A stretch of DNA of 57,060 nt from Alphaproteobacteria bacterium. Its GTDB lineage: Bacteria; Pseudomonadota; Alphaproteobacteria; Bin95. The stretch lies in the NCBI GenBank assembly GCA_022827685.1, contig JAJEIH010000038.1, forward strand, positions 1 through 57,060, read 5' to 3'. Numbering within the stretch: position 1 is the stretch's first letter; the number at the start of each line of letters is the position of its first letter. Position numbers and translations under genes: made by a program. This document shows positions 15,577 to 26,864 of this stretch, piece after piece. The notes under the pieces are model-generated. The model searched no databases. It was not told the origin of the DNA and was given only the letters and a program-made list of their open reading frames with translations.

Positions 15577-16425
15577 TCAGGCGACGGGGGCGAGGCGGGT
15601 GATGACGGTGGTGTGGGTCTCGACGAAATAGAGCGTCCCGTCGGCCGCCCCGGCGACCCCGTGCGGCATGACCGCCACCGGCTTGCAGCTTCCGAAGATG
15701 GTCCCGTCGGGGCCGAGCGCCGTCACGCGCGGTACCTGGTCCGAGACATAGATCCGCTCCTCGCCGTCGATATGGATGTCCATCGGCTTGTAGAAGGGGC
15801 CGAAATCATCGAGATGGCCGCCGTCCGGCGAGAAGACCTGGACGCGGTTGTTCTCCCGGTCCCCCACGAGCACCCGCCCGTCGCCGAGCACGCCGATGCC
15901 GTGCGGCGTGGTGAACTGGCCGGGGCCGTCCCCCCGTCCGCCCCAGCTCGCCAGATGCGCGCCGTCGGGCGCGAAGCGGTGGACCATCGTGTTGCCGTAG
16001 CCGTCCGAGACATAGAGGCCGCCGTCCGGCCCGACCGCGACATCGGTCGGGTGGTTGAAGGGCGCCTGGGTGCGCGGGCGGTGGCGCTCGCCGAGCGCCA
16101 GCAGCAGCTTGCCTTCCGCGTCGAAGACGAGCACCTGGTGCGCGTCCCGGTCCACGACCAGGATGCGCCCGTCCGGCGCCGCGGCGATGCCGTGCGGGTC
16201 CGCGATCTCGCCGTCGCCCCAGCTTCTGACGAAGTTCCCCTCCGGGTCGAACACCAGCACCGGGGTCGAGCGCCGCTGGCAGACATAGAGGTTGCCGCCG
16301 GCATCGACCGCGCATTTGCTGATGATCCCGACCGGAATATGCGACGGCCAGCGGCCCCAGGGCCGGTCGATCCGGTAGCGCTGCTCGCCCAGCACGGCGA
16401 ACAGTTCTCCGTTTGCCATGTTCAT
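15577..16425 (-). CDS. NHL-repeat beta-propeller protein (282 aa)
   Basis: Made almost wholly of NHL-type blades, repeating a pattern like DPHGIAAAPDGRILVVDRD and HPTDVAVGPDGGLYVSDGY; five to six blades can be counted, enough for one propeller. There is no signal peptide, so a cytoplasmic location is likely. NHL propellers occur in peptidyl-alpha-hydroxyglycine lyases, SMP-30-like lactonases and scaffold proteins; which applies here is not visible. The ATG at 16425 is chosen because GGAAAGGAGG stands 5 bases upstream. It is the last gene of the minus-strand series starting at rsmD. Confidence 0.75.
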   Translation of the reverse strand: MNMANGELFAVLGEQRYRIDRPWGRWPSHIPVGIISKCAVDAGGNLYVCQRRSTPVLVFDPEGNFVRSWGDGEIADPHGIAAAPDGRILVVDRDAHQVLVFDAEGKLLLALGERHRPRTQAPFNHPTDVAVGPDGGLYVSDGYGNTMVHRFAPDGAHLASWGGRGDGPGQFTTPHGIGVLGDGRVLVGDRENNRVQVFSPDGGHLDDFGPFYKPMDIHIDGEERIYVSDQVPRVTALGPDGTIFGSCKPVAVMPHGVAGAADGTLYFVETHTTVITRLAPVA

Positions 16426-16457
16426 CTCCGCCTCCTTTCCGCCCGAGGGCGCGCCGT

Positions 16458-16925
16458 TCAGGCTTCCGGTTCCACCCGGCCGGTCCAGTTCCGGCGGATC
16501 GCCTCGCATTCCGCCGTGCGCACGCCGGTGACGATCTCCAGCGAGCGGCCCGTCAGCTCCAGCAGCGCCTCGACGCTGTAGCGGCCGTAGTCCGTGCGGC
16601 GCATCTCCGCATGGCGCGCGCCCAGCACGAGGCGCGCGACTCCCGCCTCCTGCAGCGCCCAGCAGCACATCGGGCAGGGCTCCATCGTGGTGTAGCAGGC
16701 GGCGCCCGAAAGGTCGGGGCTGTCGAGATTGCGGCAGGCGTCCCGGAGCGCGTCCACCTCGGCATGGCAGGTCGGGTCGCGGTCCGAGGCGACGCGGTTG
16801 CGCCCGCGTCCGACGACCTCGCCGCCGCGCACGATGACGGAGCCGACCGGGACATTGCCCTCGGCCTGTCCCCGTTCCGCTTCTTCAAGCGCCAGGCCCA
16901 TGAAACGATCGTGGTCTTCCGGCAT
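16458..16925 (-). CDS. nucleoside/guanine deaminase family protein (155 aa)
   Basis: Zinc-dependent deaminase of the CMP/dCMP deaminase superfamily. The zinc site is complete: CHAEVDAL (His54, catalytic Glu56) and TMEPCPMC (Cys84, Cys87). The HAE...PCxxC spacing and the length fit the guanine/cytosine deaminase-like branch (similar to GuaD or TadA relatives). TadA itself is less likely because the tRNA-anticodon-contacting C-terminus is not recognised. It lies between the carboxylase and the NHL gene on the same strand. Confidence 0.8.
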   Translation of the reverse strand: MPEDHDRFMGLALEEAERGQAEGNVPVGSVIVRGGEVVGRGRNRVASDRDPTCHAEVDALRDACRNLDSPDLSGAACYTTMEPCPMCCWALQEAGVARLVLGARHAEMRRTDYGRYSVEALLELTGRSLEIVTGVRTAECEAIRRNWTGRVEPEA

Positions 16926-16969
16926 GGCGAAACTCCTTTTCCTGCGCCGTCCGGCCCCGTGCCGCCCCG

Positions 16970-18943
<1,974 letters not shown>

Positions 18944-18956
18944 GGCCGCGGCCGCC

Positions 18957-19178
18957 TCAGGCCTCGATGACGGCGACTTCCTGGCCTTCTTCCACCGCCT
19001 CGCCCTCCTCGACCAGAATCTCGGCGACCCGGCCCGCTTGAGGCGCGCCCACCGGAATCTCCATCTTCATCGACTCCAGTATGACCACCGGATCGTCCTC
19101 CGCCACCTCGTCGCCGACCCCGACCTCGATCTTGAACACCGTCCCCGGTATCTCGGACAGCACAGGCACCGCCGCCAT
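18957..19178 (-). CDS. stand-alone biotin/lipoyl carrier protein (73 aa)
   Basis: A complete single biotinyl domain: PGTV start, the ESMKME hairpin with target Lys38, and a closing VEEGEAVEEGQEVAVIEA. Such short carriers serve acyl-CoA carboxylases or act as accessory carriers. It is odd that the next gene already encodes a fused biotinyl domain, so two carriers are made together. ATG 19178 gives the usual start. It is 13 bases after rsmD and 13 before the carboxylase gene. Confidence 0.85.
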   Translation of the reverse strand: MAAVPVLSEIPGTVFKIEVGVGDEVAEDDPVVILESMKMEIPVGAPQAGRVAEILVEEGEAVEEGQEVAVIEA

Positions 19179-19191
19179 GAACCCCACCCCC

Positions 19192-19752
19192 TCAGTCTCG
19201 CCCCTCCCTGTTAGGCGGAAGGGCGGAAAAGCGCAAGAAGGCAAGCGCGGCGCGGCCGTAGCGGCGGCGGTCGATGAGGCCGGGCAGGTCGGGCGTGTCG
19301 CCGTGCGCGCTCTCGACGACGACCAGCGCGCCCGGACTGAGCCAGCCTTCGCACCCCAGCGCGGCGAGCGCCGGCGCGGCCAGCCCCGAGCCCCAGGGCG
19401 GGTCCAGCCAGGCGATGTCGTGGGCGGCGGGCGCGGGCCCCGGCGAGACGGCGTCGCGGACATGGATTGTCCCCTCCCCGCCGACATTGCCGCGGAGCAG
19501 GGCGAGCGCCGCAGGATCGCTCTCGATAAAGGATGCCCGCGCGGCCCCGCGCGAGAGCGCCTCCAGCCCGACCGCGCCCGTGCCGGCGAAGACATCGAGG
19601 AAGGCCGCGCCTTCGAGCGGCGGGTCGAGTCCGGCATGGAGGAGGCGGTTGAACGCCGCCTCGCGCACCCGTTCGGCCGTCGGGCGCACAGAACGGTCGG
19701 CAGGCACGGCAAGCCGCCGCCCGCGCCAGCGCCCGCCGGTAATGCGGATCAC
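19192..19752 (-). CDS. rsmD: 16S rRNA (guanine-966-N2)-methyltransferase RsmD (186 aa)
   Basis: Methylates G966 of 16S rRNA in the 30S subunit using SAM. It opens with the family hallmark MIRITGGRWRGRRL and RPTAERVREAAFN (23-35), followed by the SAM loop DVFAGTGAVGLEALSRGA (from Asp53) and the catalytic LDPPWG, a DPP(Y/F/W) motif. The start is GTG at 19752, since no ATG restores the conserved IRITGG strand. Downstream genes are a biotin carrier and a carboxylase, an unusual pairing. It is divergent from the livK-like gene. Confidence 0.88.
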   Translation of the reverse strand: MIRITGGRWRGRRLAVPADRSVRPTAERVREAAFNRLLHAGLDPPLEGAAFLDVFAGTGAVGLEALSRGAARASFIESDPAALALLRGNVGGEGTIHVRDAVSPGPAPAAHDIAWLDPPWGSGLAAPALAALGCEGWLSPGALVVVESAHGDTPDLPGLIDRRRYGRAALAFLRFSALPPNREGRD

Positions 19753-19868
19753 AGCGCCCGGCCCGCGGCGGGCGCGGCGGCCGGTCTCGCTTCTTCGATG
19801 CGGATGGGCCCTCTCCCGCGACTGGCGCTCAAACCCGAAGAATGGACTGTTTGGAAAGGCCGGATCAA

Positions 19869-19897
19869 TTGCCCGACACATATTGTTTTCATACAAT
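19869..19897 (+). promoter_or_regulatory. sigma-70-type promoter of the ABC importer operon
   Basis: TTGCCC (19869-19874) and TACAAT (19892-19897) are separated by exactly 17 bases. The segment is AT-rich against its surroundings. An inverted repeat, ATTGT (19882-19886) and ACAAT (19893-19897), overlaps the -10 and could be an operator. Transcription would begin about 70 bases before the ATG at 19976. Confidence 0.55.
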
Positions 19898-19975
19898 GTA
19901 AAAAGGCTTTTGGGCGGCCCGTTCCCGCTGGCGCGCGGAGTTTGAGCGCCGCCCGGTTCTTCAAAGGAGGACGTT

Positions 19976-21160
19976 ATGCGCAGGATTATCATCGCCCTCG
20001 CGGCCGCGATGGCGGTCACCTCGGCCCAGGCCGCGGACAACGAAGTCAAGATCGGCGTGATGGTGGGCTTTACCGGCCCGATCGAATCGCTGGCGCCGGA
20101 TATCGCGGCCGGCGCGGAACTCGCGATCAAGGAAGTCAATGACAGCAAGGCCCTGCTCGGCGGCGCCTCGGTGACGCCGGTGCGCGGCGACACCACCTGC
20201 GTCGATGCCGCGGCGGCGAGTGCGGCGGCGGAGCGGCTGATTACCGCGGACCGGGTCAACGCCATCGTCGGCGGCGACTGCTCGGGCGTGACCACGGCCA
20301 TGCTGCAGAATGTCGCCATGCCGAACGGCGTGGTGATGATCTCGCCGTCGGCGACCTCGCCGGCGCTCTCCACCCTGGAGGACAACGGCCTGTTCTTCCG
20401 CACCGCGCCCTCGGACGCCCGCCAGGGGCAGGTGATTGCCGAGGTGCTGAAGGAGCGCGGCGTCGGGACCATCGCCATCACCTACACCAACAACGACTAC
20501 GGCAAGGGCCTCGCCGACAGCGTCGCCACCAATTTCAAGGCGATGGGCGGCGATGTGACCATCGAGGCCGCGCATGAGGACGGCAAGGGCGACTATGCGG
20601 CCGAGGTCGCCGCGCTCGCCGCCGCCGGCGGCGATGTGCTCGTGGTCGCCGGCTACCTGGACCAGGGCGGCAAGGGCATCATCCAGGGCGCGCTCGACAC
20701 CGGCGCCTTCGAGACGTTCCTGCTGCCGGACGGCATGATCGGCGACAGCCTGGTCGAGGCCATCGGGGCGGACCTGAACGGCTCCTTCGGGACGGTTCCG
20801 GGCACCGACAGCACCGGCGCGGCGACCTTCTCCGACATGGCCGGAGCGGCGGGCTTCAAGGCCGGCCCCTTCACGGGCGAGGCCTATGACGCCGCCGCGC
20901 TTATCATGCTGGCCATGCAGGCCGCCGGCTCCGCCGACAGCGGCAAGCTCAAGGACCATGTGATGGCGGTCGCCAACGCGCCCGGCGAGAAGATCCATCC
21001 GGGCGAGCTCGGCAAGGCGCTGGAGATCATCGCCGGCGGCGGCGATGTGGACTATGTCGGCGCGTCCGCGGTCGAGCTGATCGGCCAGGGCGAGAGCGCC
21101 GGCAACTACCGCGAGATCGCGATCGACGGCGGCAAGATCACCACCGTCAGGTATCGCTGA
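19976..21160 (+). CDS. branched-chain amino-acid-type ABC transporter substrate-binding protein (394 aa)
   Basis: Periplasmic binding protein (receptor family ligand-binding type) that delivers amino acids or related solutes to the LivHMGF permease. Residues 1-19 form a signal peptide ending AQA before ADNEVKIG. The mature N-terminus KIGVMVGFTGPIES is typical of LivK/LivJ-like proteins, and the conserved Cys pair is plausible (DTTCVDA and GGDCSG). AAGGAGG at 19964-19970 is a strong ribosome site 5 bases before the ATG. It is the first gene of a K-G-F-H-M operon; the actual ligand is unknown. Confidence 0.9.
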   Translation: MRRIIIALAAAMAVTSAQAADNEVKIGVMVGFTGPIESLAPDIAAGAELAIKEVNDSKALLGGASVTPVRGDTTCVDAAAASAAAERLITADRVNAIVGGDCSGVTTAMLQNVAMPNGVVMISPSATSPALSTLEDNGLFFRTAPSDARQGQVIAEVLKERGVGTIAITYTNNDYGKGLADSVATNFKAMGGDVTIEAAHEDGKGDYAAEVAALAAAGGDVLVVAGYLDQGGKGIIQGALDTGAFETFLLPDGMIGDSLVEAIGADLNGSFGTVPGTDSTGAATFSDMAGAAGFKAGPFTGEAYDAAALIMLAMQAAGSADSGKLKDHVMAVANAPGEKIHPGELGKALEIIAGGGDVDYVGASAVELIGQGESAGNYREIAIDGGKITTVRYR

Positions 21161-21232
21161 CGGAGTGAAGGCGGGCGGCGCGGCGTCCATGCCCGCCGCC
21201 CGGCCCTCGTGTCGCAAGGCGGCGCTGCCGCG

Positions 21233-22006
21233 ATGATCCGCGTCGCCGAGGTCTCCAAGCGCTTCGGCGGCGTTGCGGCGGTGGACGGCGCGAGCCTCGA
21301 GATCGCCGGGGGCTCGATCACCGGGCTGATCGGCCCGAACGGCGCGGGCAAGACGACGCTCTTCAACCTGATCGCAGGCGTGCTCGCGCCCGATGCCGGG
21401 CGCATTTTCCTCGGCGGGGAGGAGATCACCGGCCTCAAGCCGCACGACCTGTTCCACCGGGGCCTGCTGCGGACCTTCCAGATCGCGCATGAGTTCCCGA
21501 CGCTCACGCTCCGCGAGAACCTGATGACAGTGCCCGCCGGCCAGACCGGGGAAAGCCTGCCCGGCGCATGGCTCAAGCCCGGCGCGGTCCGCGAGGAGGA
21601 ACGCGCGAACCGGGAGAAGGCGGACGAGGTGATCGACTTCCTCCGCCTCGGCCCTGTCGCCGACGAGCAGGCCGGCAACCTCTCGGGCGGCCAGAAGAAA
21701 CTGCTGGAGCTCGGGCGCACGATGATGGTCGATGCCCGGATCGTGCTGCTGGACGAGGTCGGCGCCGGGGTCAACCGCACGCTGCTGCGCCGGATTACCG
21801 AGTCCATCCTGCGGCTGAACGCAGAGCGCGGCTATACCTTCTTCATGATCGAGCACGACATGGATTTCATCTCGCGGCTCTGCGACCCGGTGATCGTGAT
21901 GGTGGAGGGCCGGGTGCTGACCCAGGGGCCCGCCGACCGGATCATGGCGGATGAAGCCGTGATCGAGGCCTATCTCGGCCGGGCCCCGGCGGCAGGGACC
22001 CCGTGA
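21233..22006 (+). CDS. livG: branched-chain amino-acid-type ABC transporter ATP-binding protein, LivG type (257 aa)
   Basis: ATPase subunit of the importer. Walker A GPNGAGKTT has Lys40, the signature is LSGGQKKLLELGR, and Walker B reads IVLLDEVGAGVN, where Val replaces the usual Pro after DE. The H-loop is MIEHDMDF. LivG-specific spacing (RTFQIAHEFPTLTLRENLM) is clear. ATG 21233 is chosen for the family start (MIRVAEVSKRFGGV); a GTG at 21209 would add eight residues. It overlaps livF by 4 bases (GTGA). Confidence 0.88.
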   Translation: MIRVAEVSKRFGGVAAVDGASLEIAGGSITGLIGPNGAGKTTLFNLIAGVLAPDAGRIFLGGEEITGLKPHDLFHRGLLRTFQIAHEFPTLTLRENLMTVPAGQTGESLPGAWLKPGAVREEERANREKADEVIDFLRLGPVADEQAGNLSGGQKKLLELGRTMMVDARIVLLDEVGAGVNRTLLRRITESILRLNAERGYTFFMIEHDMDFISRLCDPVIVMVEGRVLTQGPADRIMADEAVIEAYLGRAPAAGTP

Positions 22007-22707
22007 GCTTCCTCGAAGGCGAGGCCATGACCGGCGGCTATGGCGGGGCCGACATCATCCGCGGCTGCGCCATAGCCGTGGAGCGCGGCGAGATCGCCGT
22101 CATTGTCGGCCCGAACGGGGCGGGCAAGTCCACGGCCATGAAGGCGCTGCTCGGCATGGTGCGGCTCCGCTCCGGCACGGTGCGGCTCGACGGCGAGGAC
22201 ATCACCGGCCTCTCGCCCCAGGACAGGGTCGGGCGCGGCATGGCCTTCGTGCCGCAGACCGACAATGTGTTCGCAACCCTGACGGTGCGCGAAAACCTGG
22301 AGATGGGCGCGTTCCTCCGGCGCCAGGGCGTCGGGGAAACCATGGAACGGGTCTTCGAGCTCTTCCCGGCCGTCCGGGAGAACCGGGACCGTCCGGCGGG
22401 CGAACTCTCCGGCGGCCAGCGCCAGCAGGTCGCTGTCGGCCGCGCGCTGATGACCGAGCCCGCCGTGCTGATGCTGGACGAGCCGACGGCCGGCGTGTCA
22501 CCCATCGTGATGGACGACCTGTTCCAGCGCATGCTGGAGATCCGCGGCGCCGGCATCGCCATATTGATGGCCGAGCAGAACGCCCGCCAGGCGCTTGCCA
22601 TCGCCGACCGGGGCTATGTGCTCGTCACCGGCGAGAACCGCTTCACCGACACCGGCGCAGCGCTCCTCGCCAATCCAGAAGTGCGCCGGTCCTTTCTCGG
22701 AGGCTGA
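22003..22707 (+). CDS. livF: branched-chain amino-acid-type ABC transporter ATP-binding protein, LivF type (234 aa)
   Basis: Second ATPase of the importer. Walker A GPNGAGKST (36-44, Lys42), signature LSGGQRQQVAVGRALM, Walker B VLMLDEPTAGVSP and switch His replaced in the LivF manner (LMAEQNAR). Length is that of LivF. The start is GTG 22003, overlapping the livG stop in GTGA, and the permease gene starts 4 bases after the stop. Confidence 0.9.
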   Translation: MSFLEGEAMTGGYGGADIIRGCAIAVERGEIAVIVGPNGAGKSTAMKALLGMVRLRSGTVRLDGEDITGLSPQDRVGRGMAFVPQTDNVFATLTVRENLEMGAFLRRQGVGETMERVFELFPAVRENRDRPAGELSGGQRQQVAVGRALMTEPAVLMLDEPTAGVSPIVMDDLFQRMLEIRGAGIAILMAEQNARQALAIADRGYVLVTGENRFTDTGAALLANPEVRRSFLGG

Positions 22708-22710
22708 GGG

Positions 22711-23727
22711 GTGCTGCCCGACCTCGTGAACGCGGCGGTCCTGCTCGGCAATTATGTCATCGTGCCGGGGCTCGCCTACGCCGCCCAGCTTGCGCTCGGC
22801 GCGCTCGGCATCACGCTCGTCTTCGGCATATTGCGCTTCGCCAATCTCGCCCATGGCGACCTCATGGCCTTCGGCACCATGGCGACCATCCTCGCGACCT
22901 GGCTGCTCCAGGCCTGGGGCGTCGGTCTCGGGCCCCTGCCGACGGCGCTCCTGGCGCTCCCCTTCGGCATCGTCGCCGCCATCGCCGCCGCTCTCGCCGC
23001 CGACCGGCTGGTGTTCCGCTTCTACCGCCGGCGGCGCAGCGCCCCCATCGTGCTCGTCATGGCCTCGCTCGGCGTCATGTTCCTCCTGAACGGTCTGGTG
23101 CGCTTCATCATCGGGCCCGGCGACCGGCAGTTCACGGACGGCGAGCGCTTCATCGTGAAAGCGCGGGAATTCAAGCGGGCTACGGGGCTCGCCGAGGGCC
23201 TCTCGATCAAGACGACGCAATGCCTGACCGTCGTCGTCGCCGCGGTCGCGGTCTTCCTGCTCTTCCGCTTCCTGCAGCGCACCCGGACGGGCAAGTCCAT
23301 GCGCGCCTATTCCGACAACGAGGATCTGGCGCTGCTCTCCGGCATAAATCCCGAGCGCGTCGTGCTCATCGCCTGGGCGATCGCGGCCGCGCTCGCCGCC
23401 ATTGCGGGCGCGCTTTACGGCCTCGACAAGAGCTTCAAGCCCTTCACCTATTTTCAGCTGCTGCTGCCGATGTTCGCCGCCGCGATACTGGGCGGCATCG
23501 GCCAGCCGGTCGGCGCCATCGTCGGCGCGGTGATCGTCGCCTTCTCCGAGGTCACCGTCACCTATGCCTGGAAGAAGTTCCTGCACTACCTGCTGCCCGG
23601 TCCCTGGCAGCCGGACGGCCTCGCGCAGCTGCTCTCGACCGACTACAAGTTCGCCGTCTCCTTCATGATCTTGGTGCTCGTCCTGCTGCTCCGGCCGTCG
23701 GGCATATTCCGGGGGCGGGTGCTGTGA
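22711..23727 (+). CDS. livH: branched-chain amino-acid-type ABC transporter permease, LivH type (338 aa)
   Basis: Inner-membrane permease. It has about eight hydrophobic segments, the family motif FGILRFANLAHGDLMAFG near residue 34, and an EAA-like loop (RALSDNEDLALL in variant form). The long central region (RFIIGPGDRQFTDGERF) is as in alphaproteobacterial LivH. The start is GTG 22711, right after a GAGGG site. The stop overlaps livM in GTGA. Confidence 0.88.
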   Translation: MLPDLVNAAVLLGNYVIVPGLAYAAQLALGALGITLVFGILRFANLAHGDLMAFGTMATILATWLLQAWGVGLGPLPTALLALPFGIVAAIAAALAADRLVFRFYRRRRSAPIVLVMASLGVMFLLNGLVRFIIGPGDRQFTDGERFIVKAREFKRATGLAEGLSIKTTQCLTVVVAAVAVFLLFRFLQRTRTGKSMRAYSDNEDLALLSGINPERVVLIAWAIAAALAAIAGALYGLDKSFKPFTYFQLLLPMFAAAILGGIGQPVGAIVGAVIVAFSEVTVTYAWKKFLHYLLPGPWQPDGLAQLLSTDYKFAVSFMILVLVLLLRPSGIFRGRVL

Positions 23728-25085
23728 CGCCGGCGCTCAGGAACGCGGTGGCGCTCGCCATCGTGGGCGCGGGGCTGGCCGGGGTCGGCTTCGGCCAGTC
23801 CTGGTCGCTGGCGCTGGCGGTGTTCAATCTCTGCCTCATCTCCGCCCTCATGTCGCTCGCGGTCAACATCCAGTGGGGTTATGCGGGCCTCTTCAATATC
23901 GGCATCATGGGCTTCGCGGCGCTGGGCGGGCTTGCGGGCGTGCTCGTCTCCCGCCCGCCCGTGCCGGCCGCCTGGGCGGCGGGCGGCGGCGGGCTGTTCA
24001 TCGCGCTGCTCATCCTGATGGCCGCCGGCGGGCTTGCGCTGGCGCTTGCCCGCTACATGCCCCGCAGCCGCATGCGCGCGGCGGCGCTGGCGGCAGTCGT
24101 CCTTGCCGGCCTCTTCGGTGCGGGGGTCTTCTTCGATCCGGCGGTCGATGCCATCGAGGCGGTGGAGCCCGCCAAGACCGGCTATCTCGGCGGCCTCGGC
24201 CTGCCGATCATCCTCTCCTGGTTCGCGGGCGGGCTGCTCGCCGCCGGGGCCGCCTTCGTCATCGGGCGGATCGCGCTCGGCCTGCGCTCGGACTATTTCG
24301 CCATCGCCACGCTCGGCATATCCGAGATCGTCATCGCCGTGCTCAAGAACGAGGACTGGCTGACGCGCGGGGTGAAGAACGTGACCGGGCTCGGCCGCCC
24401 GGTGCCCTACGAGGTGGACCTGCAGCGGGACCCCTGGTTCGTCGATCTGGTGGCCGTGCTGCACAGCCGGAGCCTGGAGGCGCTCTCGGGAGAGGCCCAT
24501 GAGGCCGCGCTCCGGGAGTTCGCAGTCCAGTCCTCCAGCCTGTTCGTGAAGCTTTGCTATGCGGGGCTTTTCCTCGCCGTGCTGGCGGTCGTGTTCTGGC
24601 TCTCGGAGCGCGCGCTGCATTCTCCCTGGGGCCGGATGATGCGGGCGATCCGCGACAATGAGACCGCCGCCGGCGCCATGGGCAAGGACGTGACCCGCCG
24701 CCACCGGCAGGTGTTCATACTCGGCTCCGCCGTGGTCGGCGTCGCAGGCGCCATGCTGACCACGCTCGACGGCCAGTTCACCCCGGCAGGCTACCAGCCG
24801 CTGCGCTTCACCTTCCTCATCTGGGTGATGGTGGTGGTCGGCGGCTCCGGCAACAATCTGGGCGCAGTGCTGGGCGGCTTCCTCATCTGGTTCGTCTGGA
24901 TCGAGGCGGAGCCGGCGGGCCTGTGGCTGATGCAGGCGCTGACGGCGGGCCTGCCCGAAGGGAGCGCCTTCCGCGAGCACCTGCTGGCGAGCGCGGCGCA
25001 TATGCGCCCGCTGGTCATGGGCCTCATCCTGCTGCTCGTCATGCGCTTCCGCCCCCGCGGCCTCATTCCTGCCGGCGGGCGGTGA
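23724..25085 (+). CDS. livM: branched-chain amino-acid-type ABC transporter permease, LivM type (453 aa)
   Basis: Partner permease to LivH. The signature [21 protein letters not shown] lies near residue 50, and [15 protein letters not shown] and the C-terminal RFRPRGLIP are typical. It is longer than E. coli-type LivM cores because of an extra hydrophobic hairpin after the first motif and a soluble insert (about residues 215-275) before the second half. The start is GTG 23724, overlapping livH by 4 bases. It ends the transporter part; the enoyl-CoA hydratase gene follows 109 bases later on the same strand. Confidence 0.86.
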   Translation: MTPALRNAVALAIVGAGLAGVGFGQSWSLALAVFNLCLISALMSLAVNIQWGYAGLFNIGIMGFAALGGLAGVLVSRPPVPAAWAAGGGGLFIALLILMAAGGLALALARYMPRSRMRAAALAAVVLAGLFGAGVFFDPAVDAIEAVEPAKTGYLGGLGLPIILSWFAGGLLAAGAAFVIGRIALGLRSDYFAIATLGISEIVIAVLKNEDWLTRGVKNVTGLGRPVPYEVDLQRDPWFVDLVAVLHSRSLEALSGEAHEAALREFAVQSSSLFVKLCYAGLFLAVLAVVFWLSERALHSPWGRMMRAIRDNETAAGAMGKDVTRRHRQVFILGSAVVGVAGAMLTTLDGQFTPAGYQPLRFTFLIWVMVVVGGSGNNLGAVLGGFLIWFVWIEAEPAGLWLMQALTAGLPEGSAFREHLLASAAHMRPLVMGLILLLVMRFRPRGLIPAGGR

Positions 25086-25194
25086 GCCCGGGAGGCGCGT
25101 GCGGGTCCTGCGGGGCCGGTTGACCCCGGCAGGGCCGAGCGCCAGAGTCCCGCCTTCCCGAAGTCCCGCGGCAATGGAGGCGGAAGCGCGCCCG

Positions 25195-25971
25195 ATGAGC
25201 TACGAACATATCCTGGTCGAAACCCGGGGGGCGGTCGGCATCGTCACCCTGAACCGCCCGGAAGCGCTGAATGCGCTCTGCGCGAAGCTGATCGAGGAAC
25301 TGGCCGGGGCGCTCGACGCCTTCGAGACCGACGACGCCATCGGCTGCGTCGTGGTGACGGGCTCCGAACGCGCCTTCGCCGCCGGGGCCGACATCAAGGA
25401 GATGCAGCCCAAGACCTATATGGACGCCTATCTGGAGGACTTCATCACCGTCGGCTGGGAGCGGGTGACGGGCTGCCGCAAGCCGGTGGTCGCGGCGGTG
25501 GCGGGCTATGCGCTCGGCGGCGGCTGCGAGATGGCGATGATGTGCGATTTCATCATCGCCGCCGACACGGCGCGGTTCGGCCAGCCGGAGATCAATCTGG
25601 GCGCGCTGCCGGGCGGCGGCGGCACGCAGCGCCTCGCGCGCTTCATCGGCAAGTCGAAGACCATGGACATGTGCCTGACGGGCCGGATGATGGATGCGGC
25701 CGAGGCGGAGCGCTCGGGCCTGGTGAGCCGCGTGGTGCCTGCGGACAAGCTGCTCGACATGGCGGTGGAGGTCGCGGCGTCGATTGCGGCCAAGTCCCGC
25801 CCGGCCGCGATGATTACCAAGGAATGCGTCAACCGCGCCTACGAGATGCCGCTTTCCGAGGGGGTGAAGTTCGAGCGGCGCATGTTCCACTCGACCTTCG
25901 CCACCGAGGACCAGAAGGAAGGCATGGCCGCCTTCATCGAAAAGCGCGAGCCCGTCTTCAAGGGGCGCTAG
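25195..25971 (+). CDS. enoyl-CoA hydratase (258 aa)
   Basis: Crotonase-fold enzyme hydrating trans-2-enoyl-CoA in beta-oxidation. The oxyanion-hole segments [14 protein letters not shown] and [15 protein letters not shown] are intact, and both catalytic glutamates are present (in GCEMAMM and in [15 protein letters not shown]), so a hydratase rather than an isomerase is supported. Length is standard. ATG 25195 ([12 protein letters not shown]) is the likely start; an in-frame ATG at 25174 with GGAGG-like context would add seven residues. It may be co-transcribed with the importer and ends at a hairpin terminator. Confidence 0.9.
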   Translation: MSYEHILVETRGAVGIVTLNRPEALNALCAKLIEELAGALDAFETDDAIGCVVVTGSERAFAAGADIKEMQPKTYMDAYLEDFITVGWERVTGCRKPVVAAVAGYALGGGCEMAMMCDFIIAADTARFGQPEINLGALPGGGGTQRLARFIGKSKTMDMCLTGRMMDAAEAERSGLVSRVVPADKLLDMAVEVAASIAAKSRPAAMITKECVNRAYEMPLSEGVKFERRMFHSTFATEDQKEGMAAFIEKREPVFKGR

Positions 25972-26040
25972 GGCAGCCCTGAACGCGGTCCCCGTTTCGC
26001 CTTCTGAACGACTGACTGCCATCCCGGTGGCTGGATATGC

Positions 26041-26066
26041 GAGGCGGGCTTCGCCGCCTCATTTTG
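26041..26066 (+). terminator. rho-independent terminator after the enoyl-CoA hydratase gene
   Basis: GAGGCGG and CCGCCTC form a perfect 7-base-pair stem (26041-26060) closing a GCTTCG loop, followed by ATTTTG. It lies about 70 bases after the stop and marks the left edge of the AT-richer cassette. Confidence 0.7.
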
Positions 26067-26104
26067 TCTGTTGACGAGGGTTTAAAGAACATGTAAGGAA
26101 CATT

Positions 26105-26119
26105 AATCGGGGAGTATGC
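26105..26119 (+). promoter_or_regulatory. leader motif and ribosome site of the Gp37/Gp68 gene
   Basis: AATCGGGG (26105-26112, preceded by CATT) carries the GGGGAG ribosome-binding site before the ATG at 26120. Nearly the same element, CATTCAATCGGGG, precedes the ATG of tcmP in the opposite orientation (27712-27719 for the AATCGGGG core). Confidence 0.45.
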
Positions 26120-26857
26120 ATGGCGCAACAGACAGAAATCGAATGGACCGACGCGACTTGGAATCCAGTAACGGGCTGCACCCGAATTGGACCCGGATGC
26201 GACAACTGCTACGCGCTTCGATTTGCTGAGCGATGGCGCGGCATTCCCGAACACCCGTATGAGCAGGGTTTTGATTTGCGGCTGTGGCCGGAACGACTCA
26301 ACGTCCCGCTGAAGTGGCGCAGACCTCGAATGATCTTTGTCAACTCGATGAGCGATCTGTTCCACAAGAACGTGCCGGCGGATTTCGTGGATTCCGTGTT
26401 CGACACTATGGAACGTGCAAACCACCATACCTACCAAGTGTTGACCAAGCGGTCTTCGCTGATGCGCACCTATATCCAGCGTCGCTACGGAGAACGGATG
26501 GTTCCTCCGCATATCTGGTTGGGCACCTCCATTGAAGACAGGAGCCGCCTGAACCGGCTGAACCACTTGCGGCAAACGCCGGCGACGGTCCGTTTCGTCT
26601 CCTTTGAACCGTTGTTGGACGACATTGGACCGGTTGATCTGACCGGTATAGCCTGGGCCATTGTCGGCGGCGAAAGCGGCCCCGGCGCACGCCCCATGCA
26701 TCCCGACTGGGCCCGCACCCTGCGAGATACTTGCCGCAATCAAGGCGTCGCCTTCTTCTTCAAGCAATGGGGAGGTCGGCATCCGAAGAGCGGGGGACGG
26801 CTCCTAGACGGCCGGACTTGGGACGGTTATCCGGCCTCAGAGCGCTTGGCTGCGTAA
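26120..26857 (+). CDS. three-Cys-motif protein, phage Gp37/Gp68 (DUF5131) family (245 aa)
   Basis: Recognised by its opening EIEWTDATWNPVTGC followed by a C-x6-C-x2-C-Y cluster (Cys20, Cys27, Cys30), the three-Cys motif that gives the family its name, and by ANHHTYQVLTKR, WLGTSIE and AIVGGESGPGARPM further on. The Cys spacing and barrel-like strand pattern recall radical-SAM iron-sulfur enzymes; that is inference, and no reaction is established here. Members are found in phages and mobile regions. Codon use is visibly less GC-rich than in the flanking genes. It converges with tcmP, with 7 bases between stops, and is the first half of a two-gene cassette. Confidence 0.88.
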   Translation: MAQQTEIEWTDATWNPVTGCTRIGPGCDNCYALRFAERWRGIPEHPYEQGFDLRLWPERLNVPLKWRRPRMIFVNSMSDLFHKNVPADFVDSVFDTMERANHHTYQVLTKRSSLMRTYIQRRYGERMVPPHIWLGTSIEDRSRLNRLNHLRQTPATVRFVSFEPLLDDIGPVDLTGIAWAIVGGESGPGARPMHPDWARTLRDTCRNQGVAFFFKQWGGRHPKSGGRLLDGRTWDGYPASERLAA

Positions 26858-26864
26858 CATTCTT

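Noticed and set aside
19976-25085. Assigning leucine/isoleucine/valine as the importer substrate
   Set aside because: The family also takes up amides, urea, aromatic acids and polyamine-like solutes; the binding protein sequence alone does not settle the ligand.
25972-26119. Sigma-70 promoter for the Gp37/Gp68 gene (TTGACG at 26070)
   Set aside because: The TTGACG is good but no -10 with more than a poor match lies at 16-18 bases, so no promoter was called.
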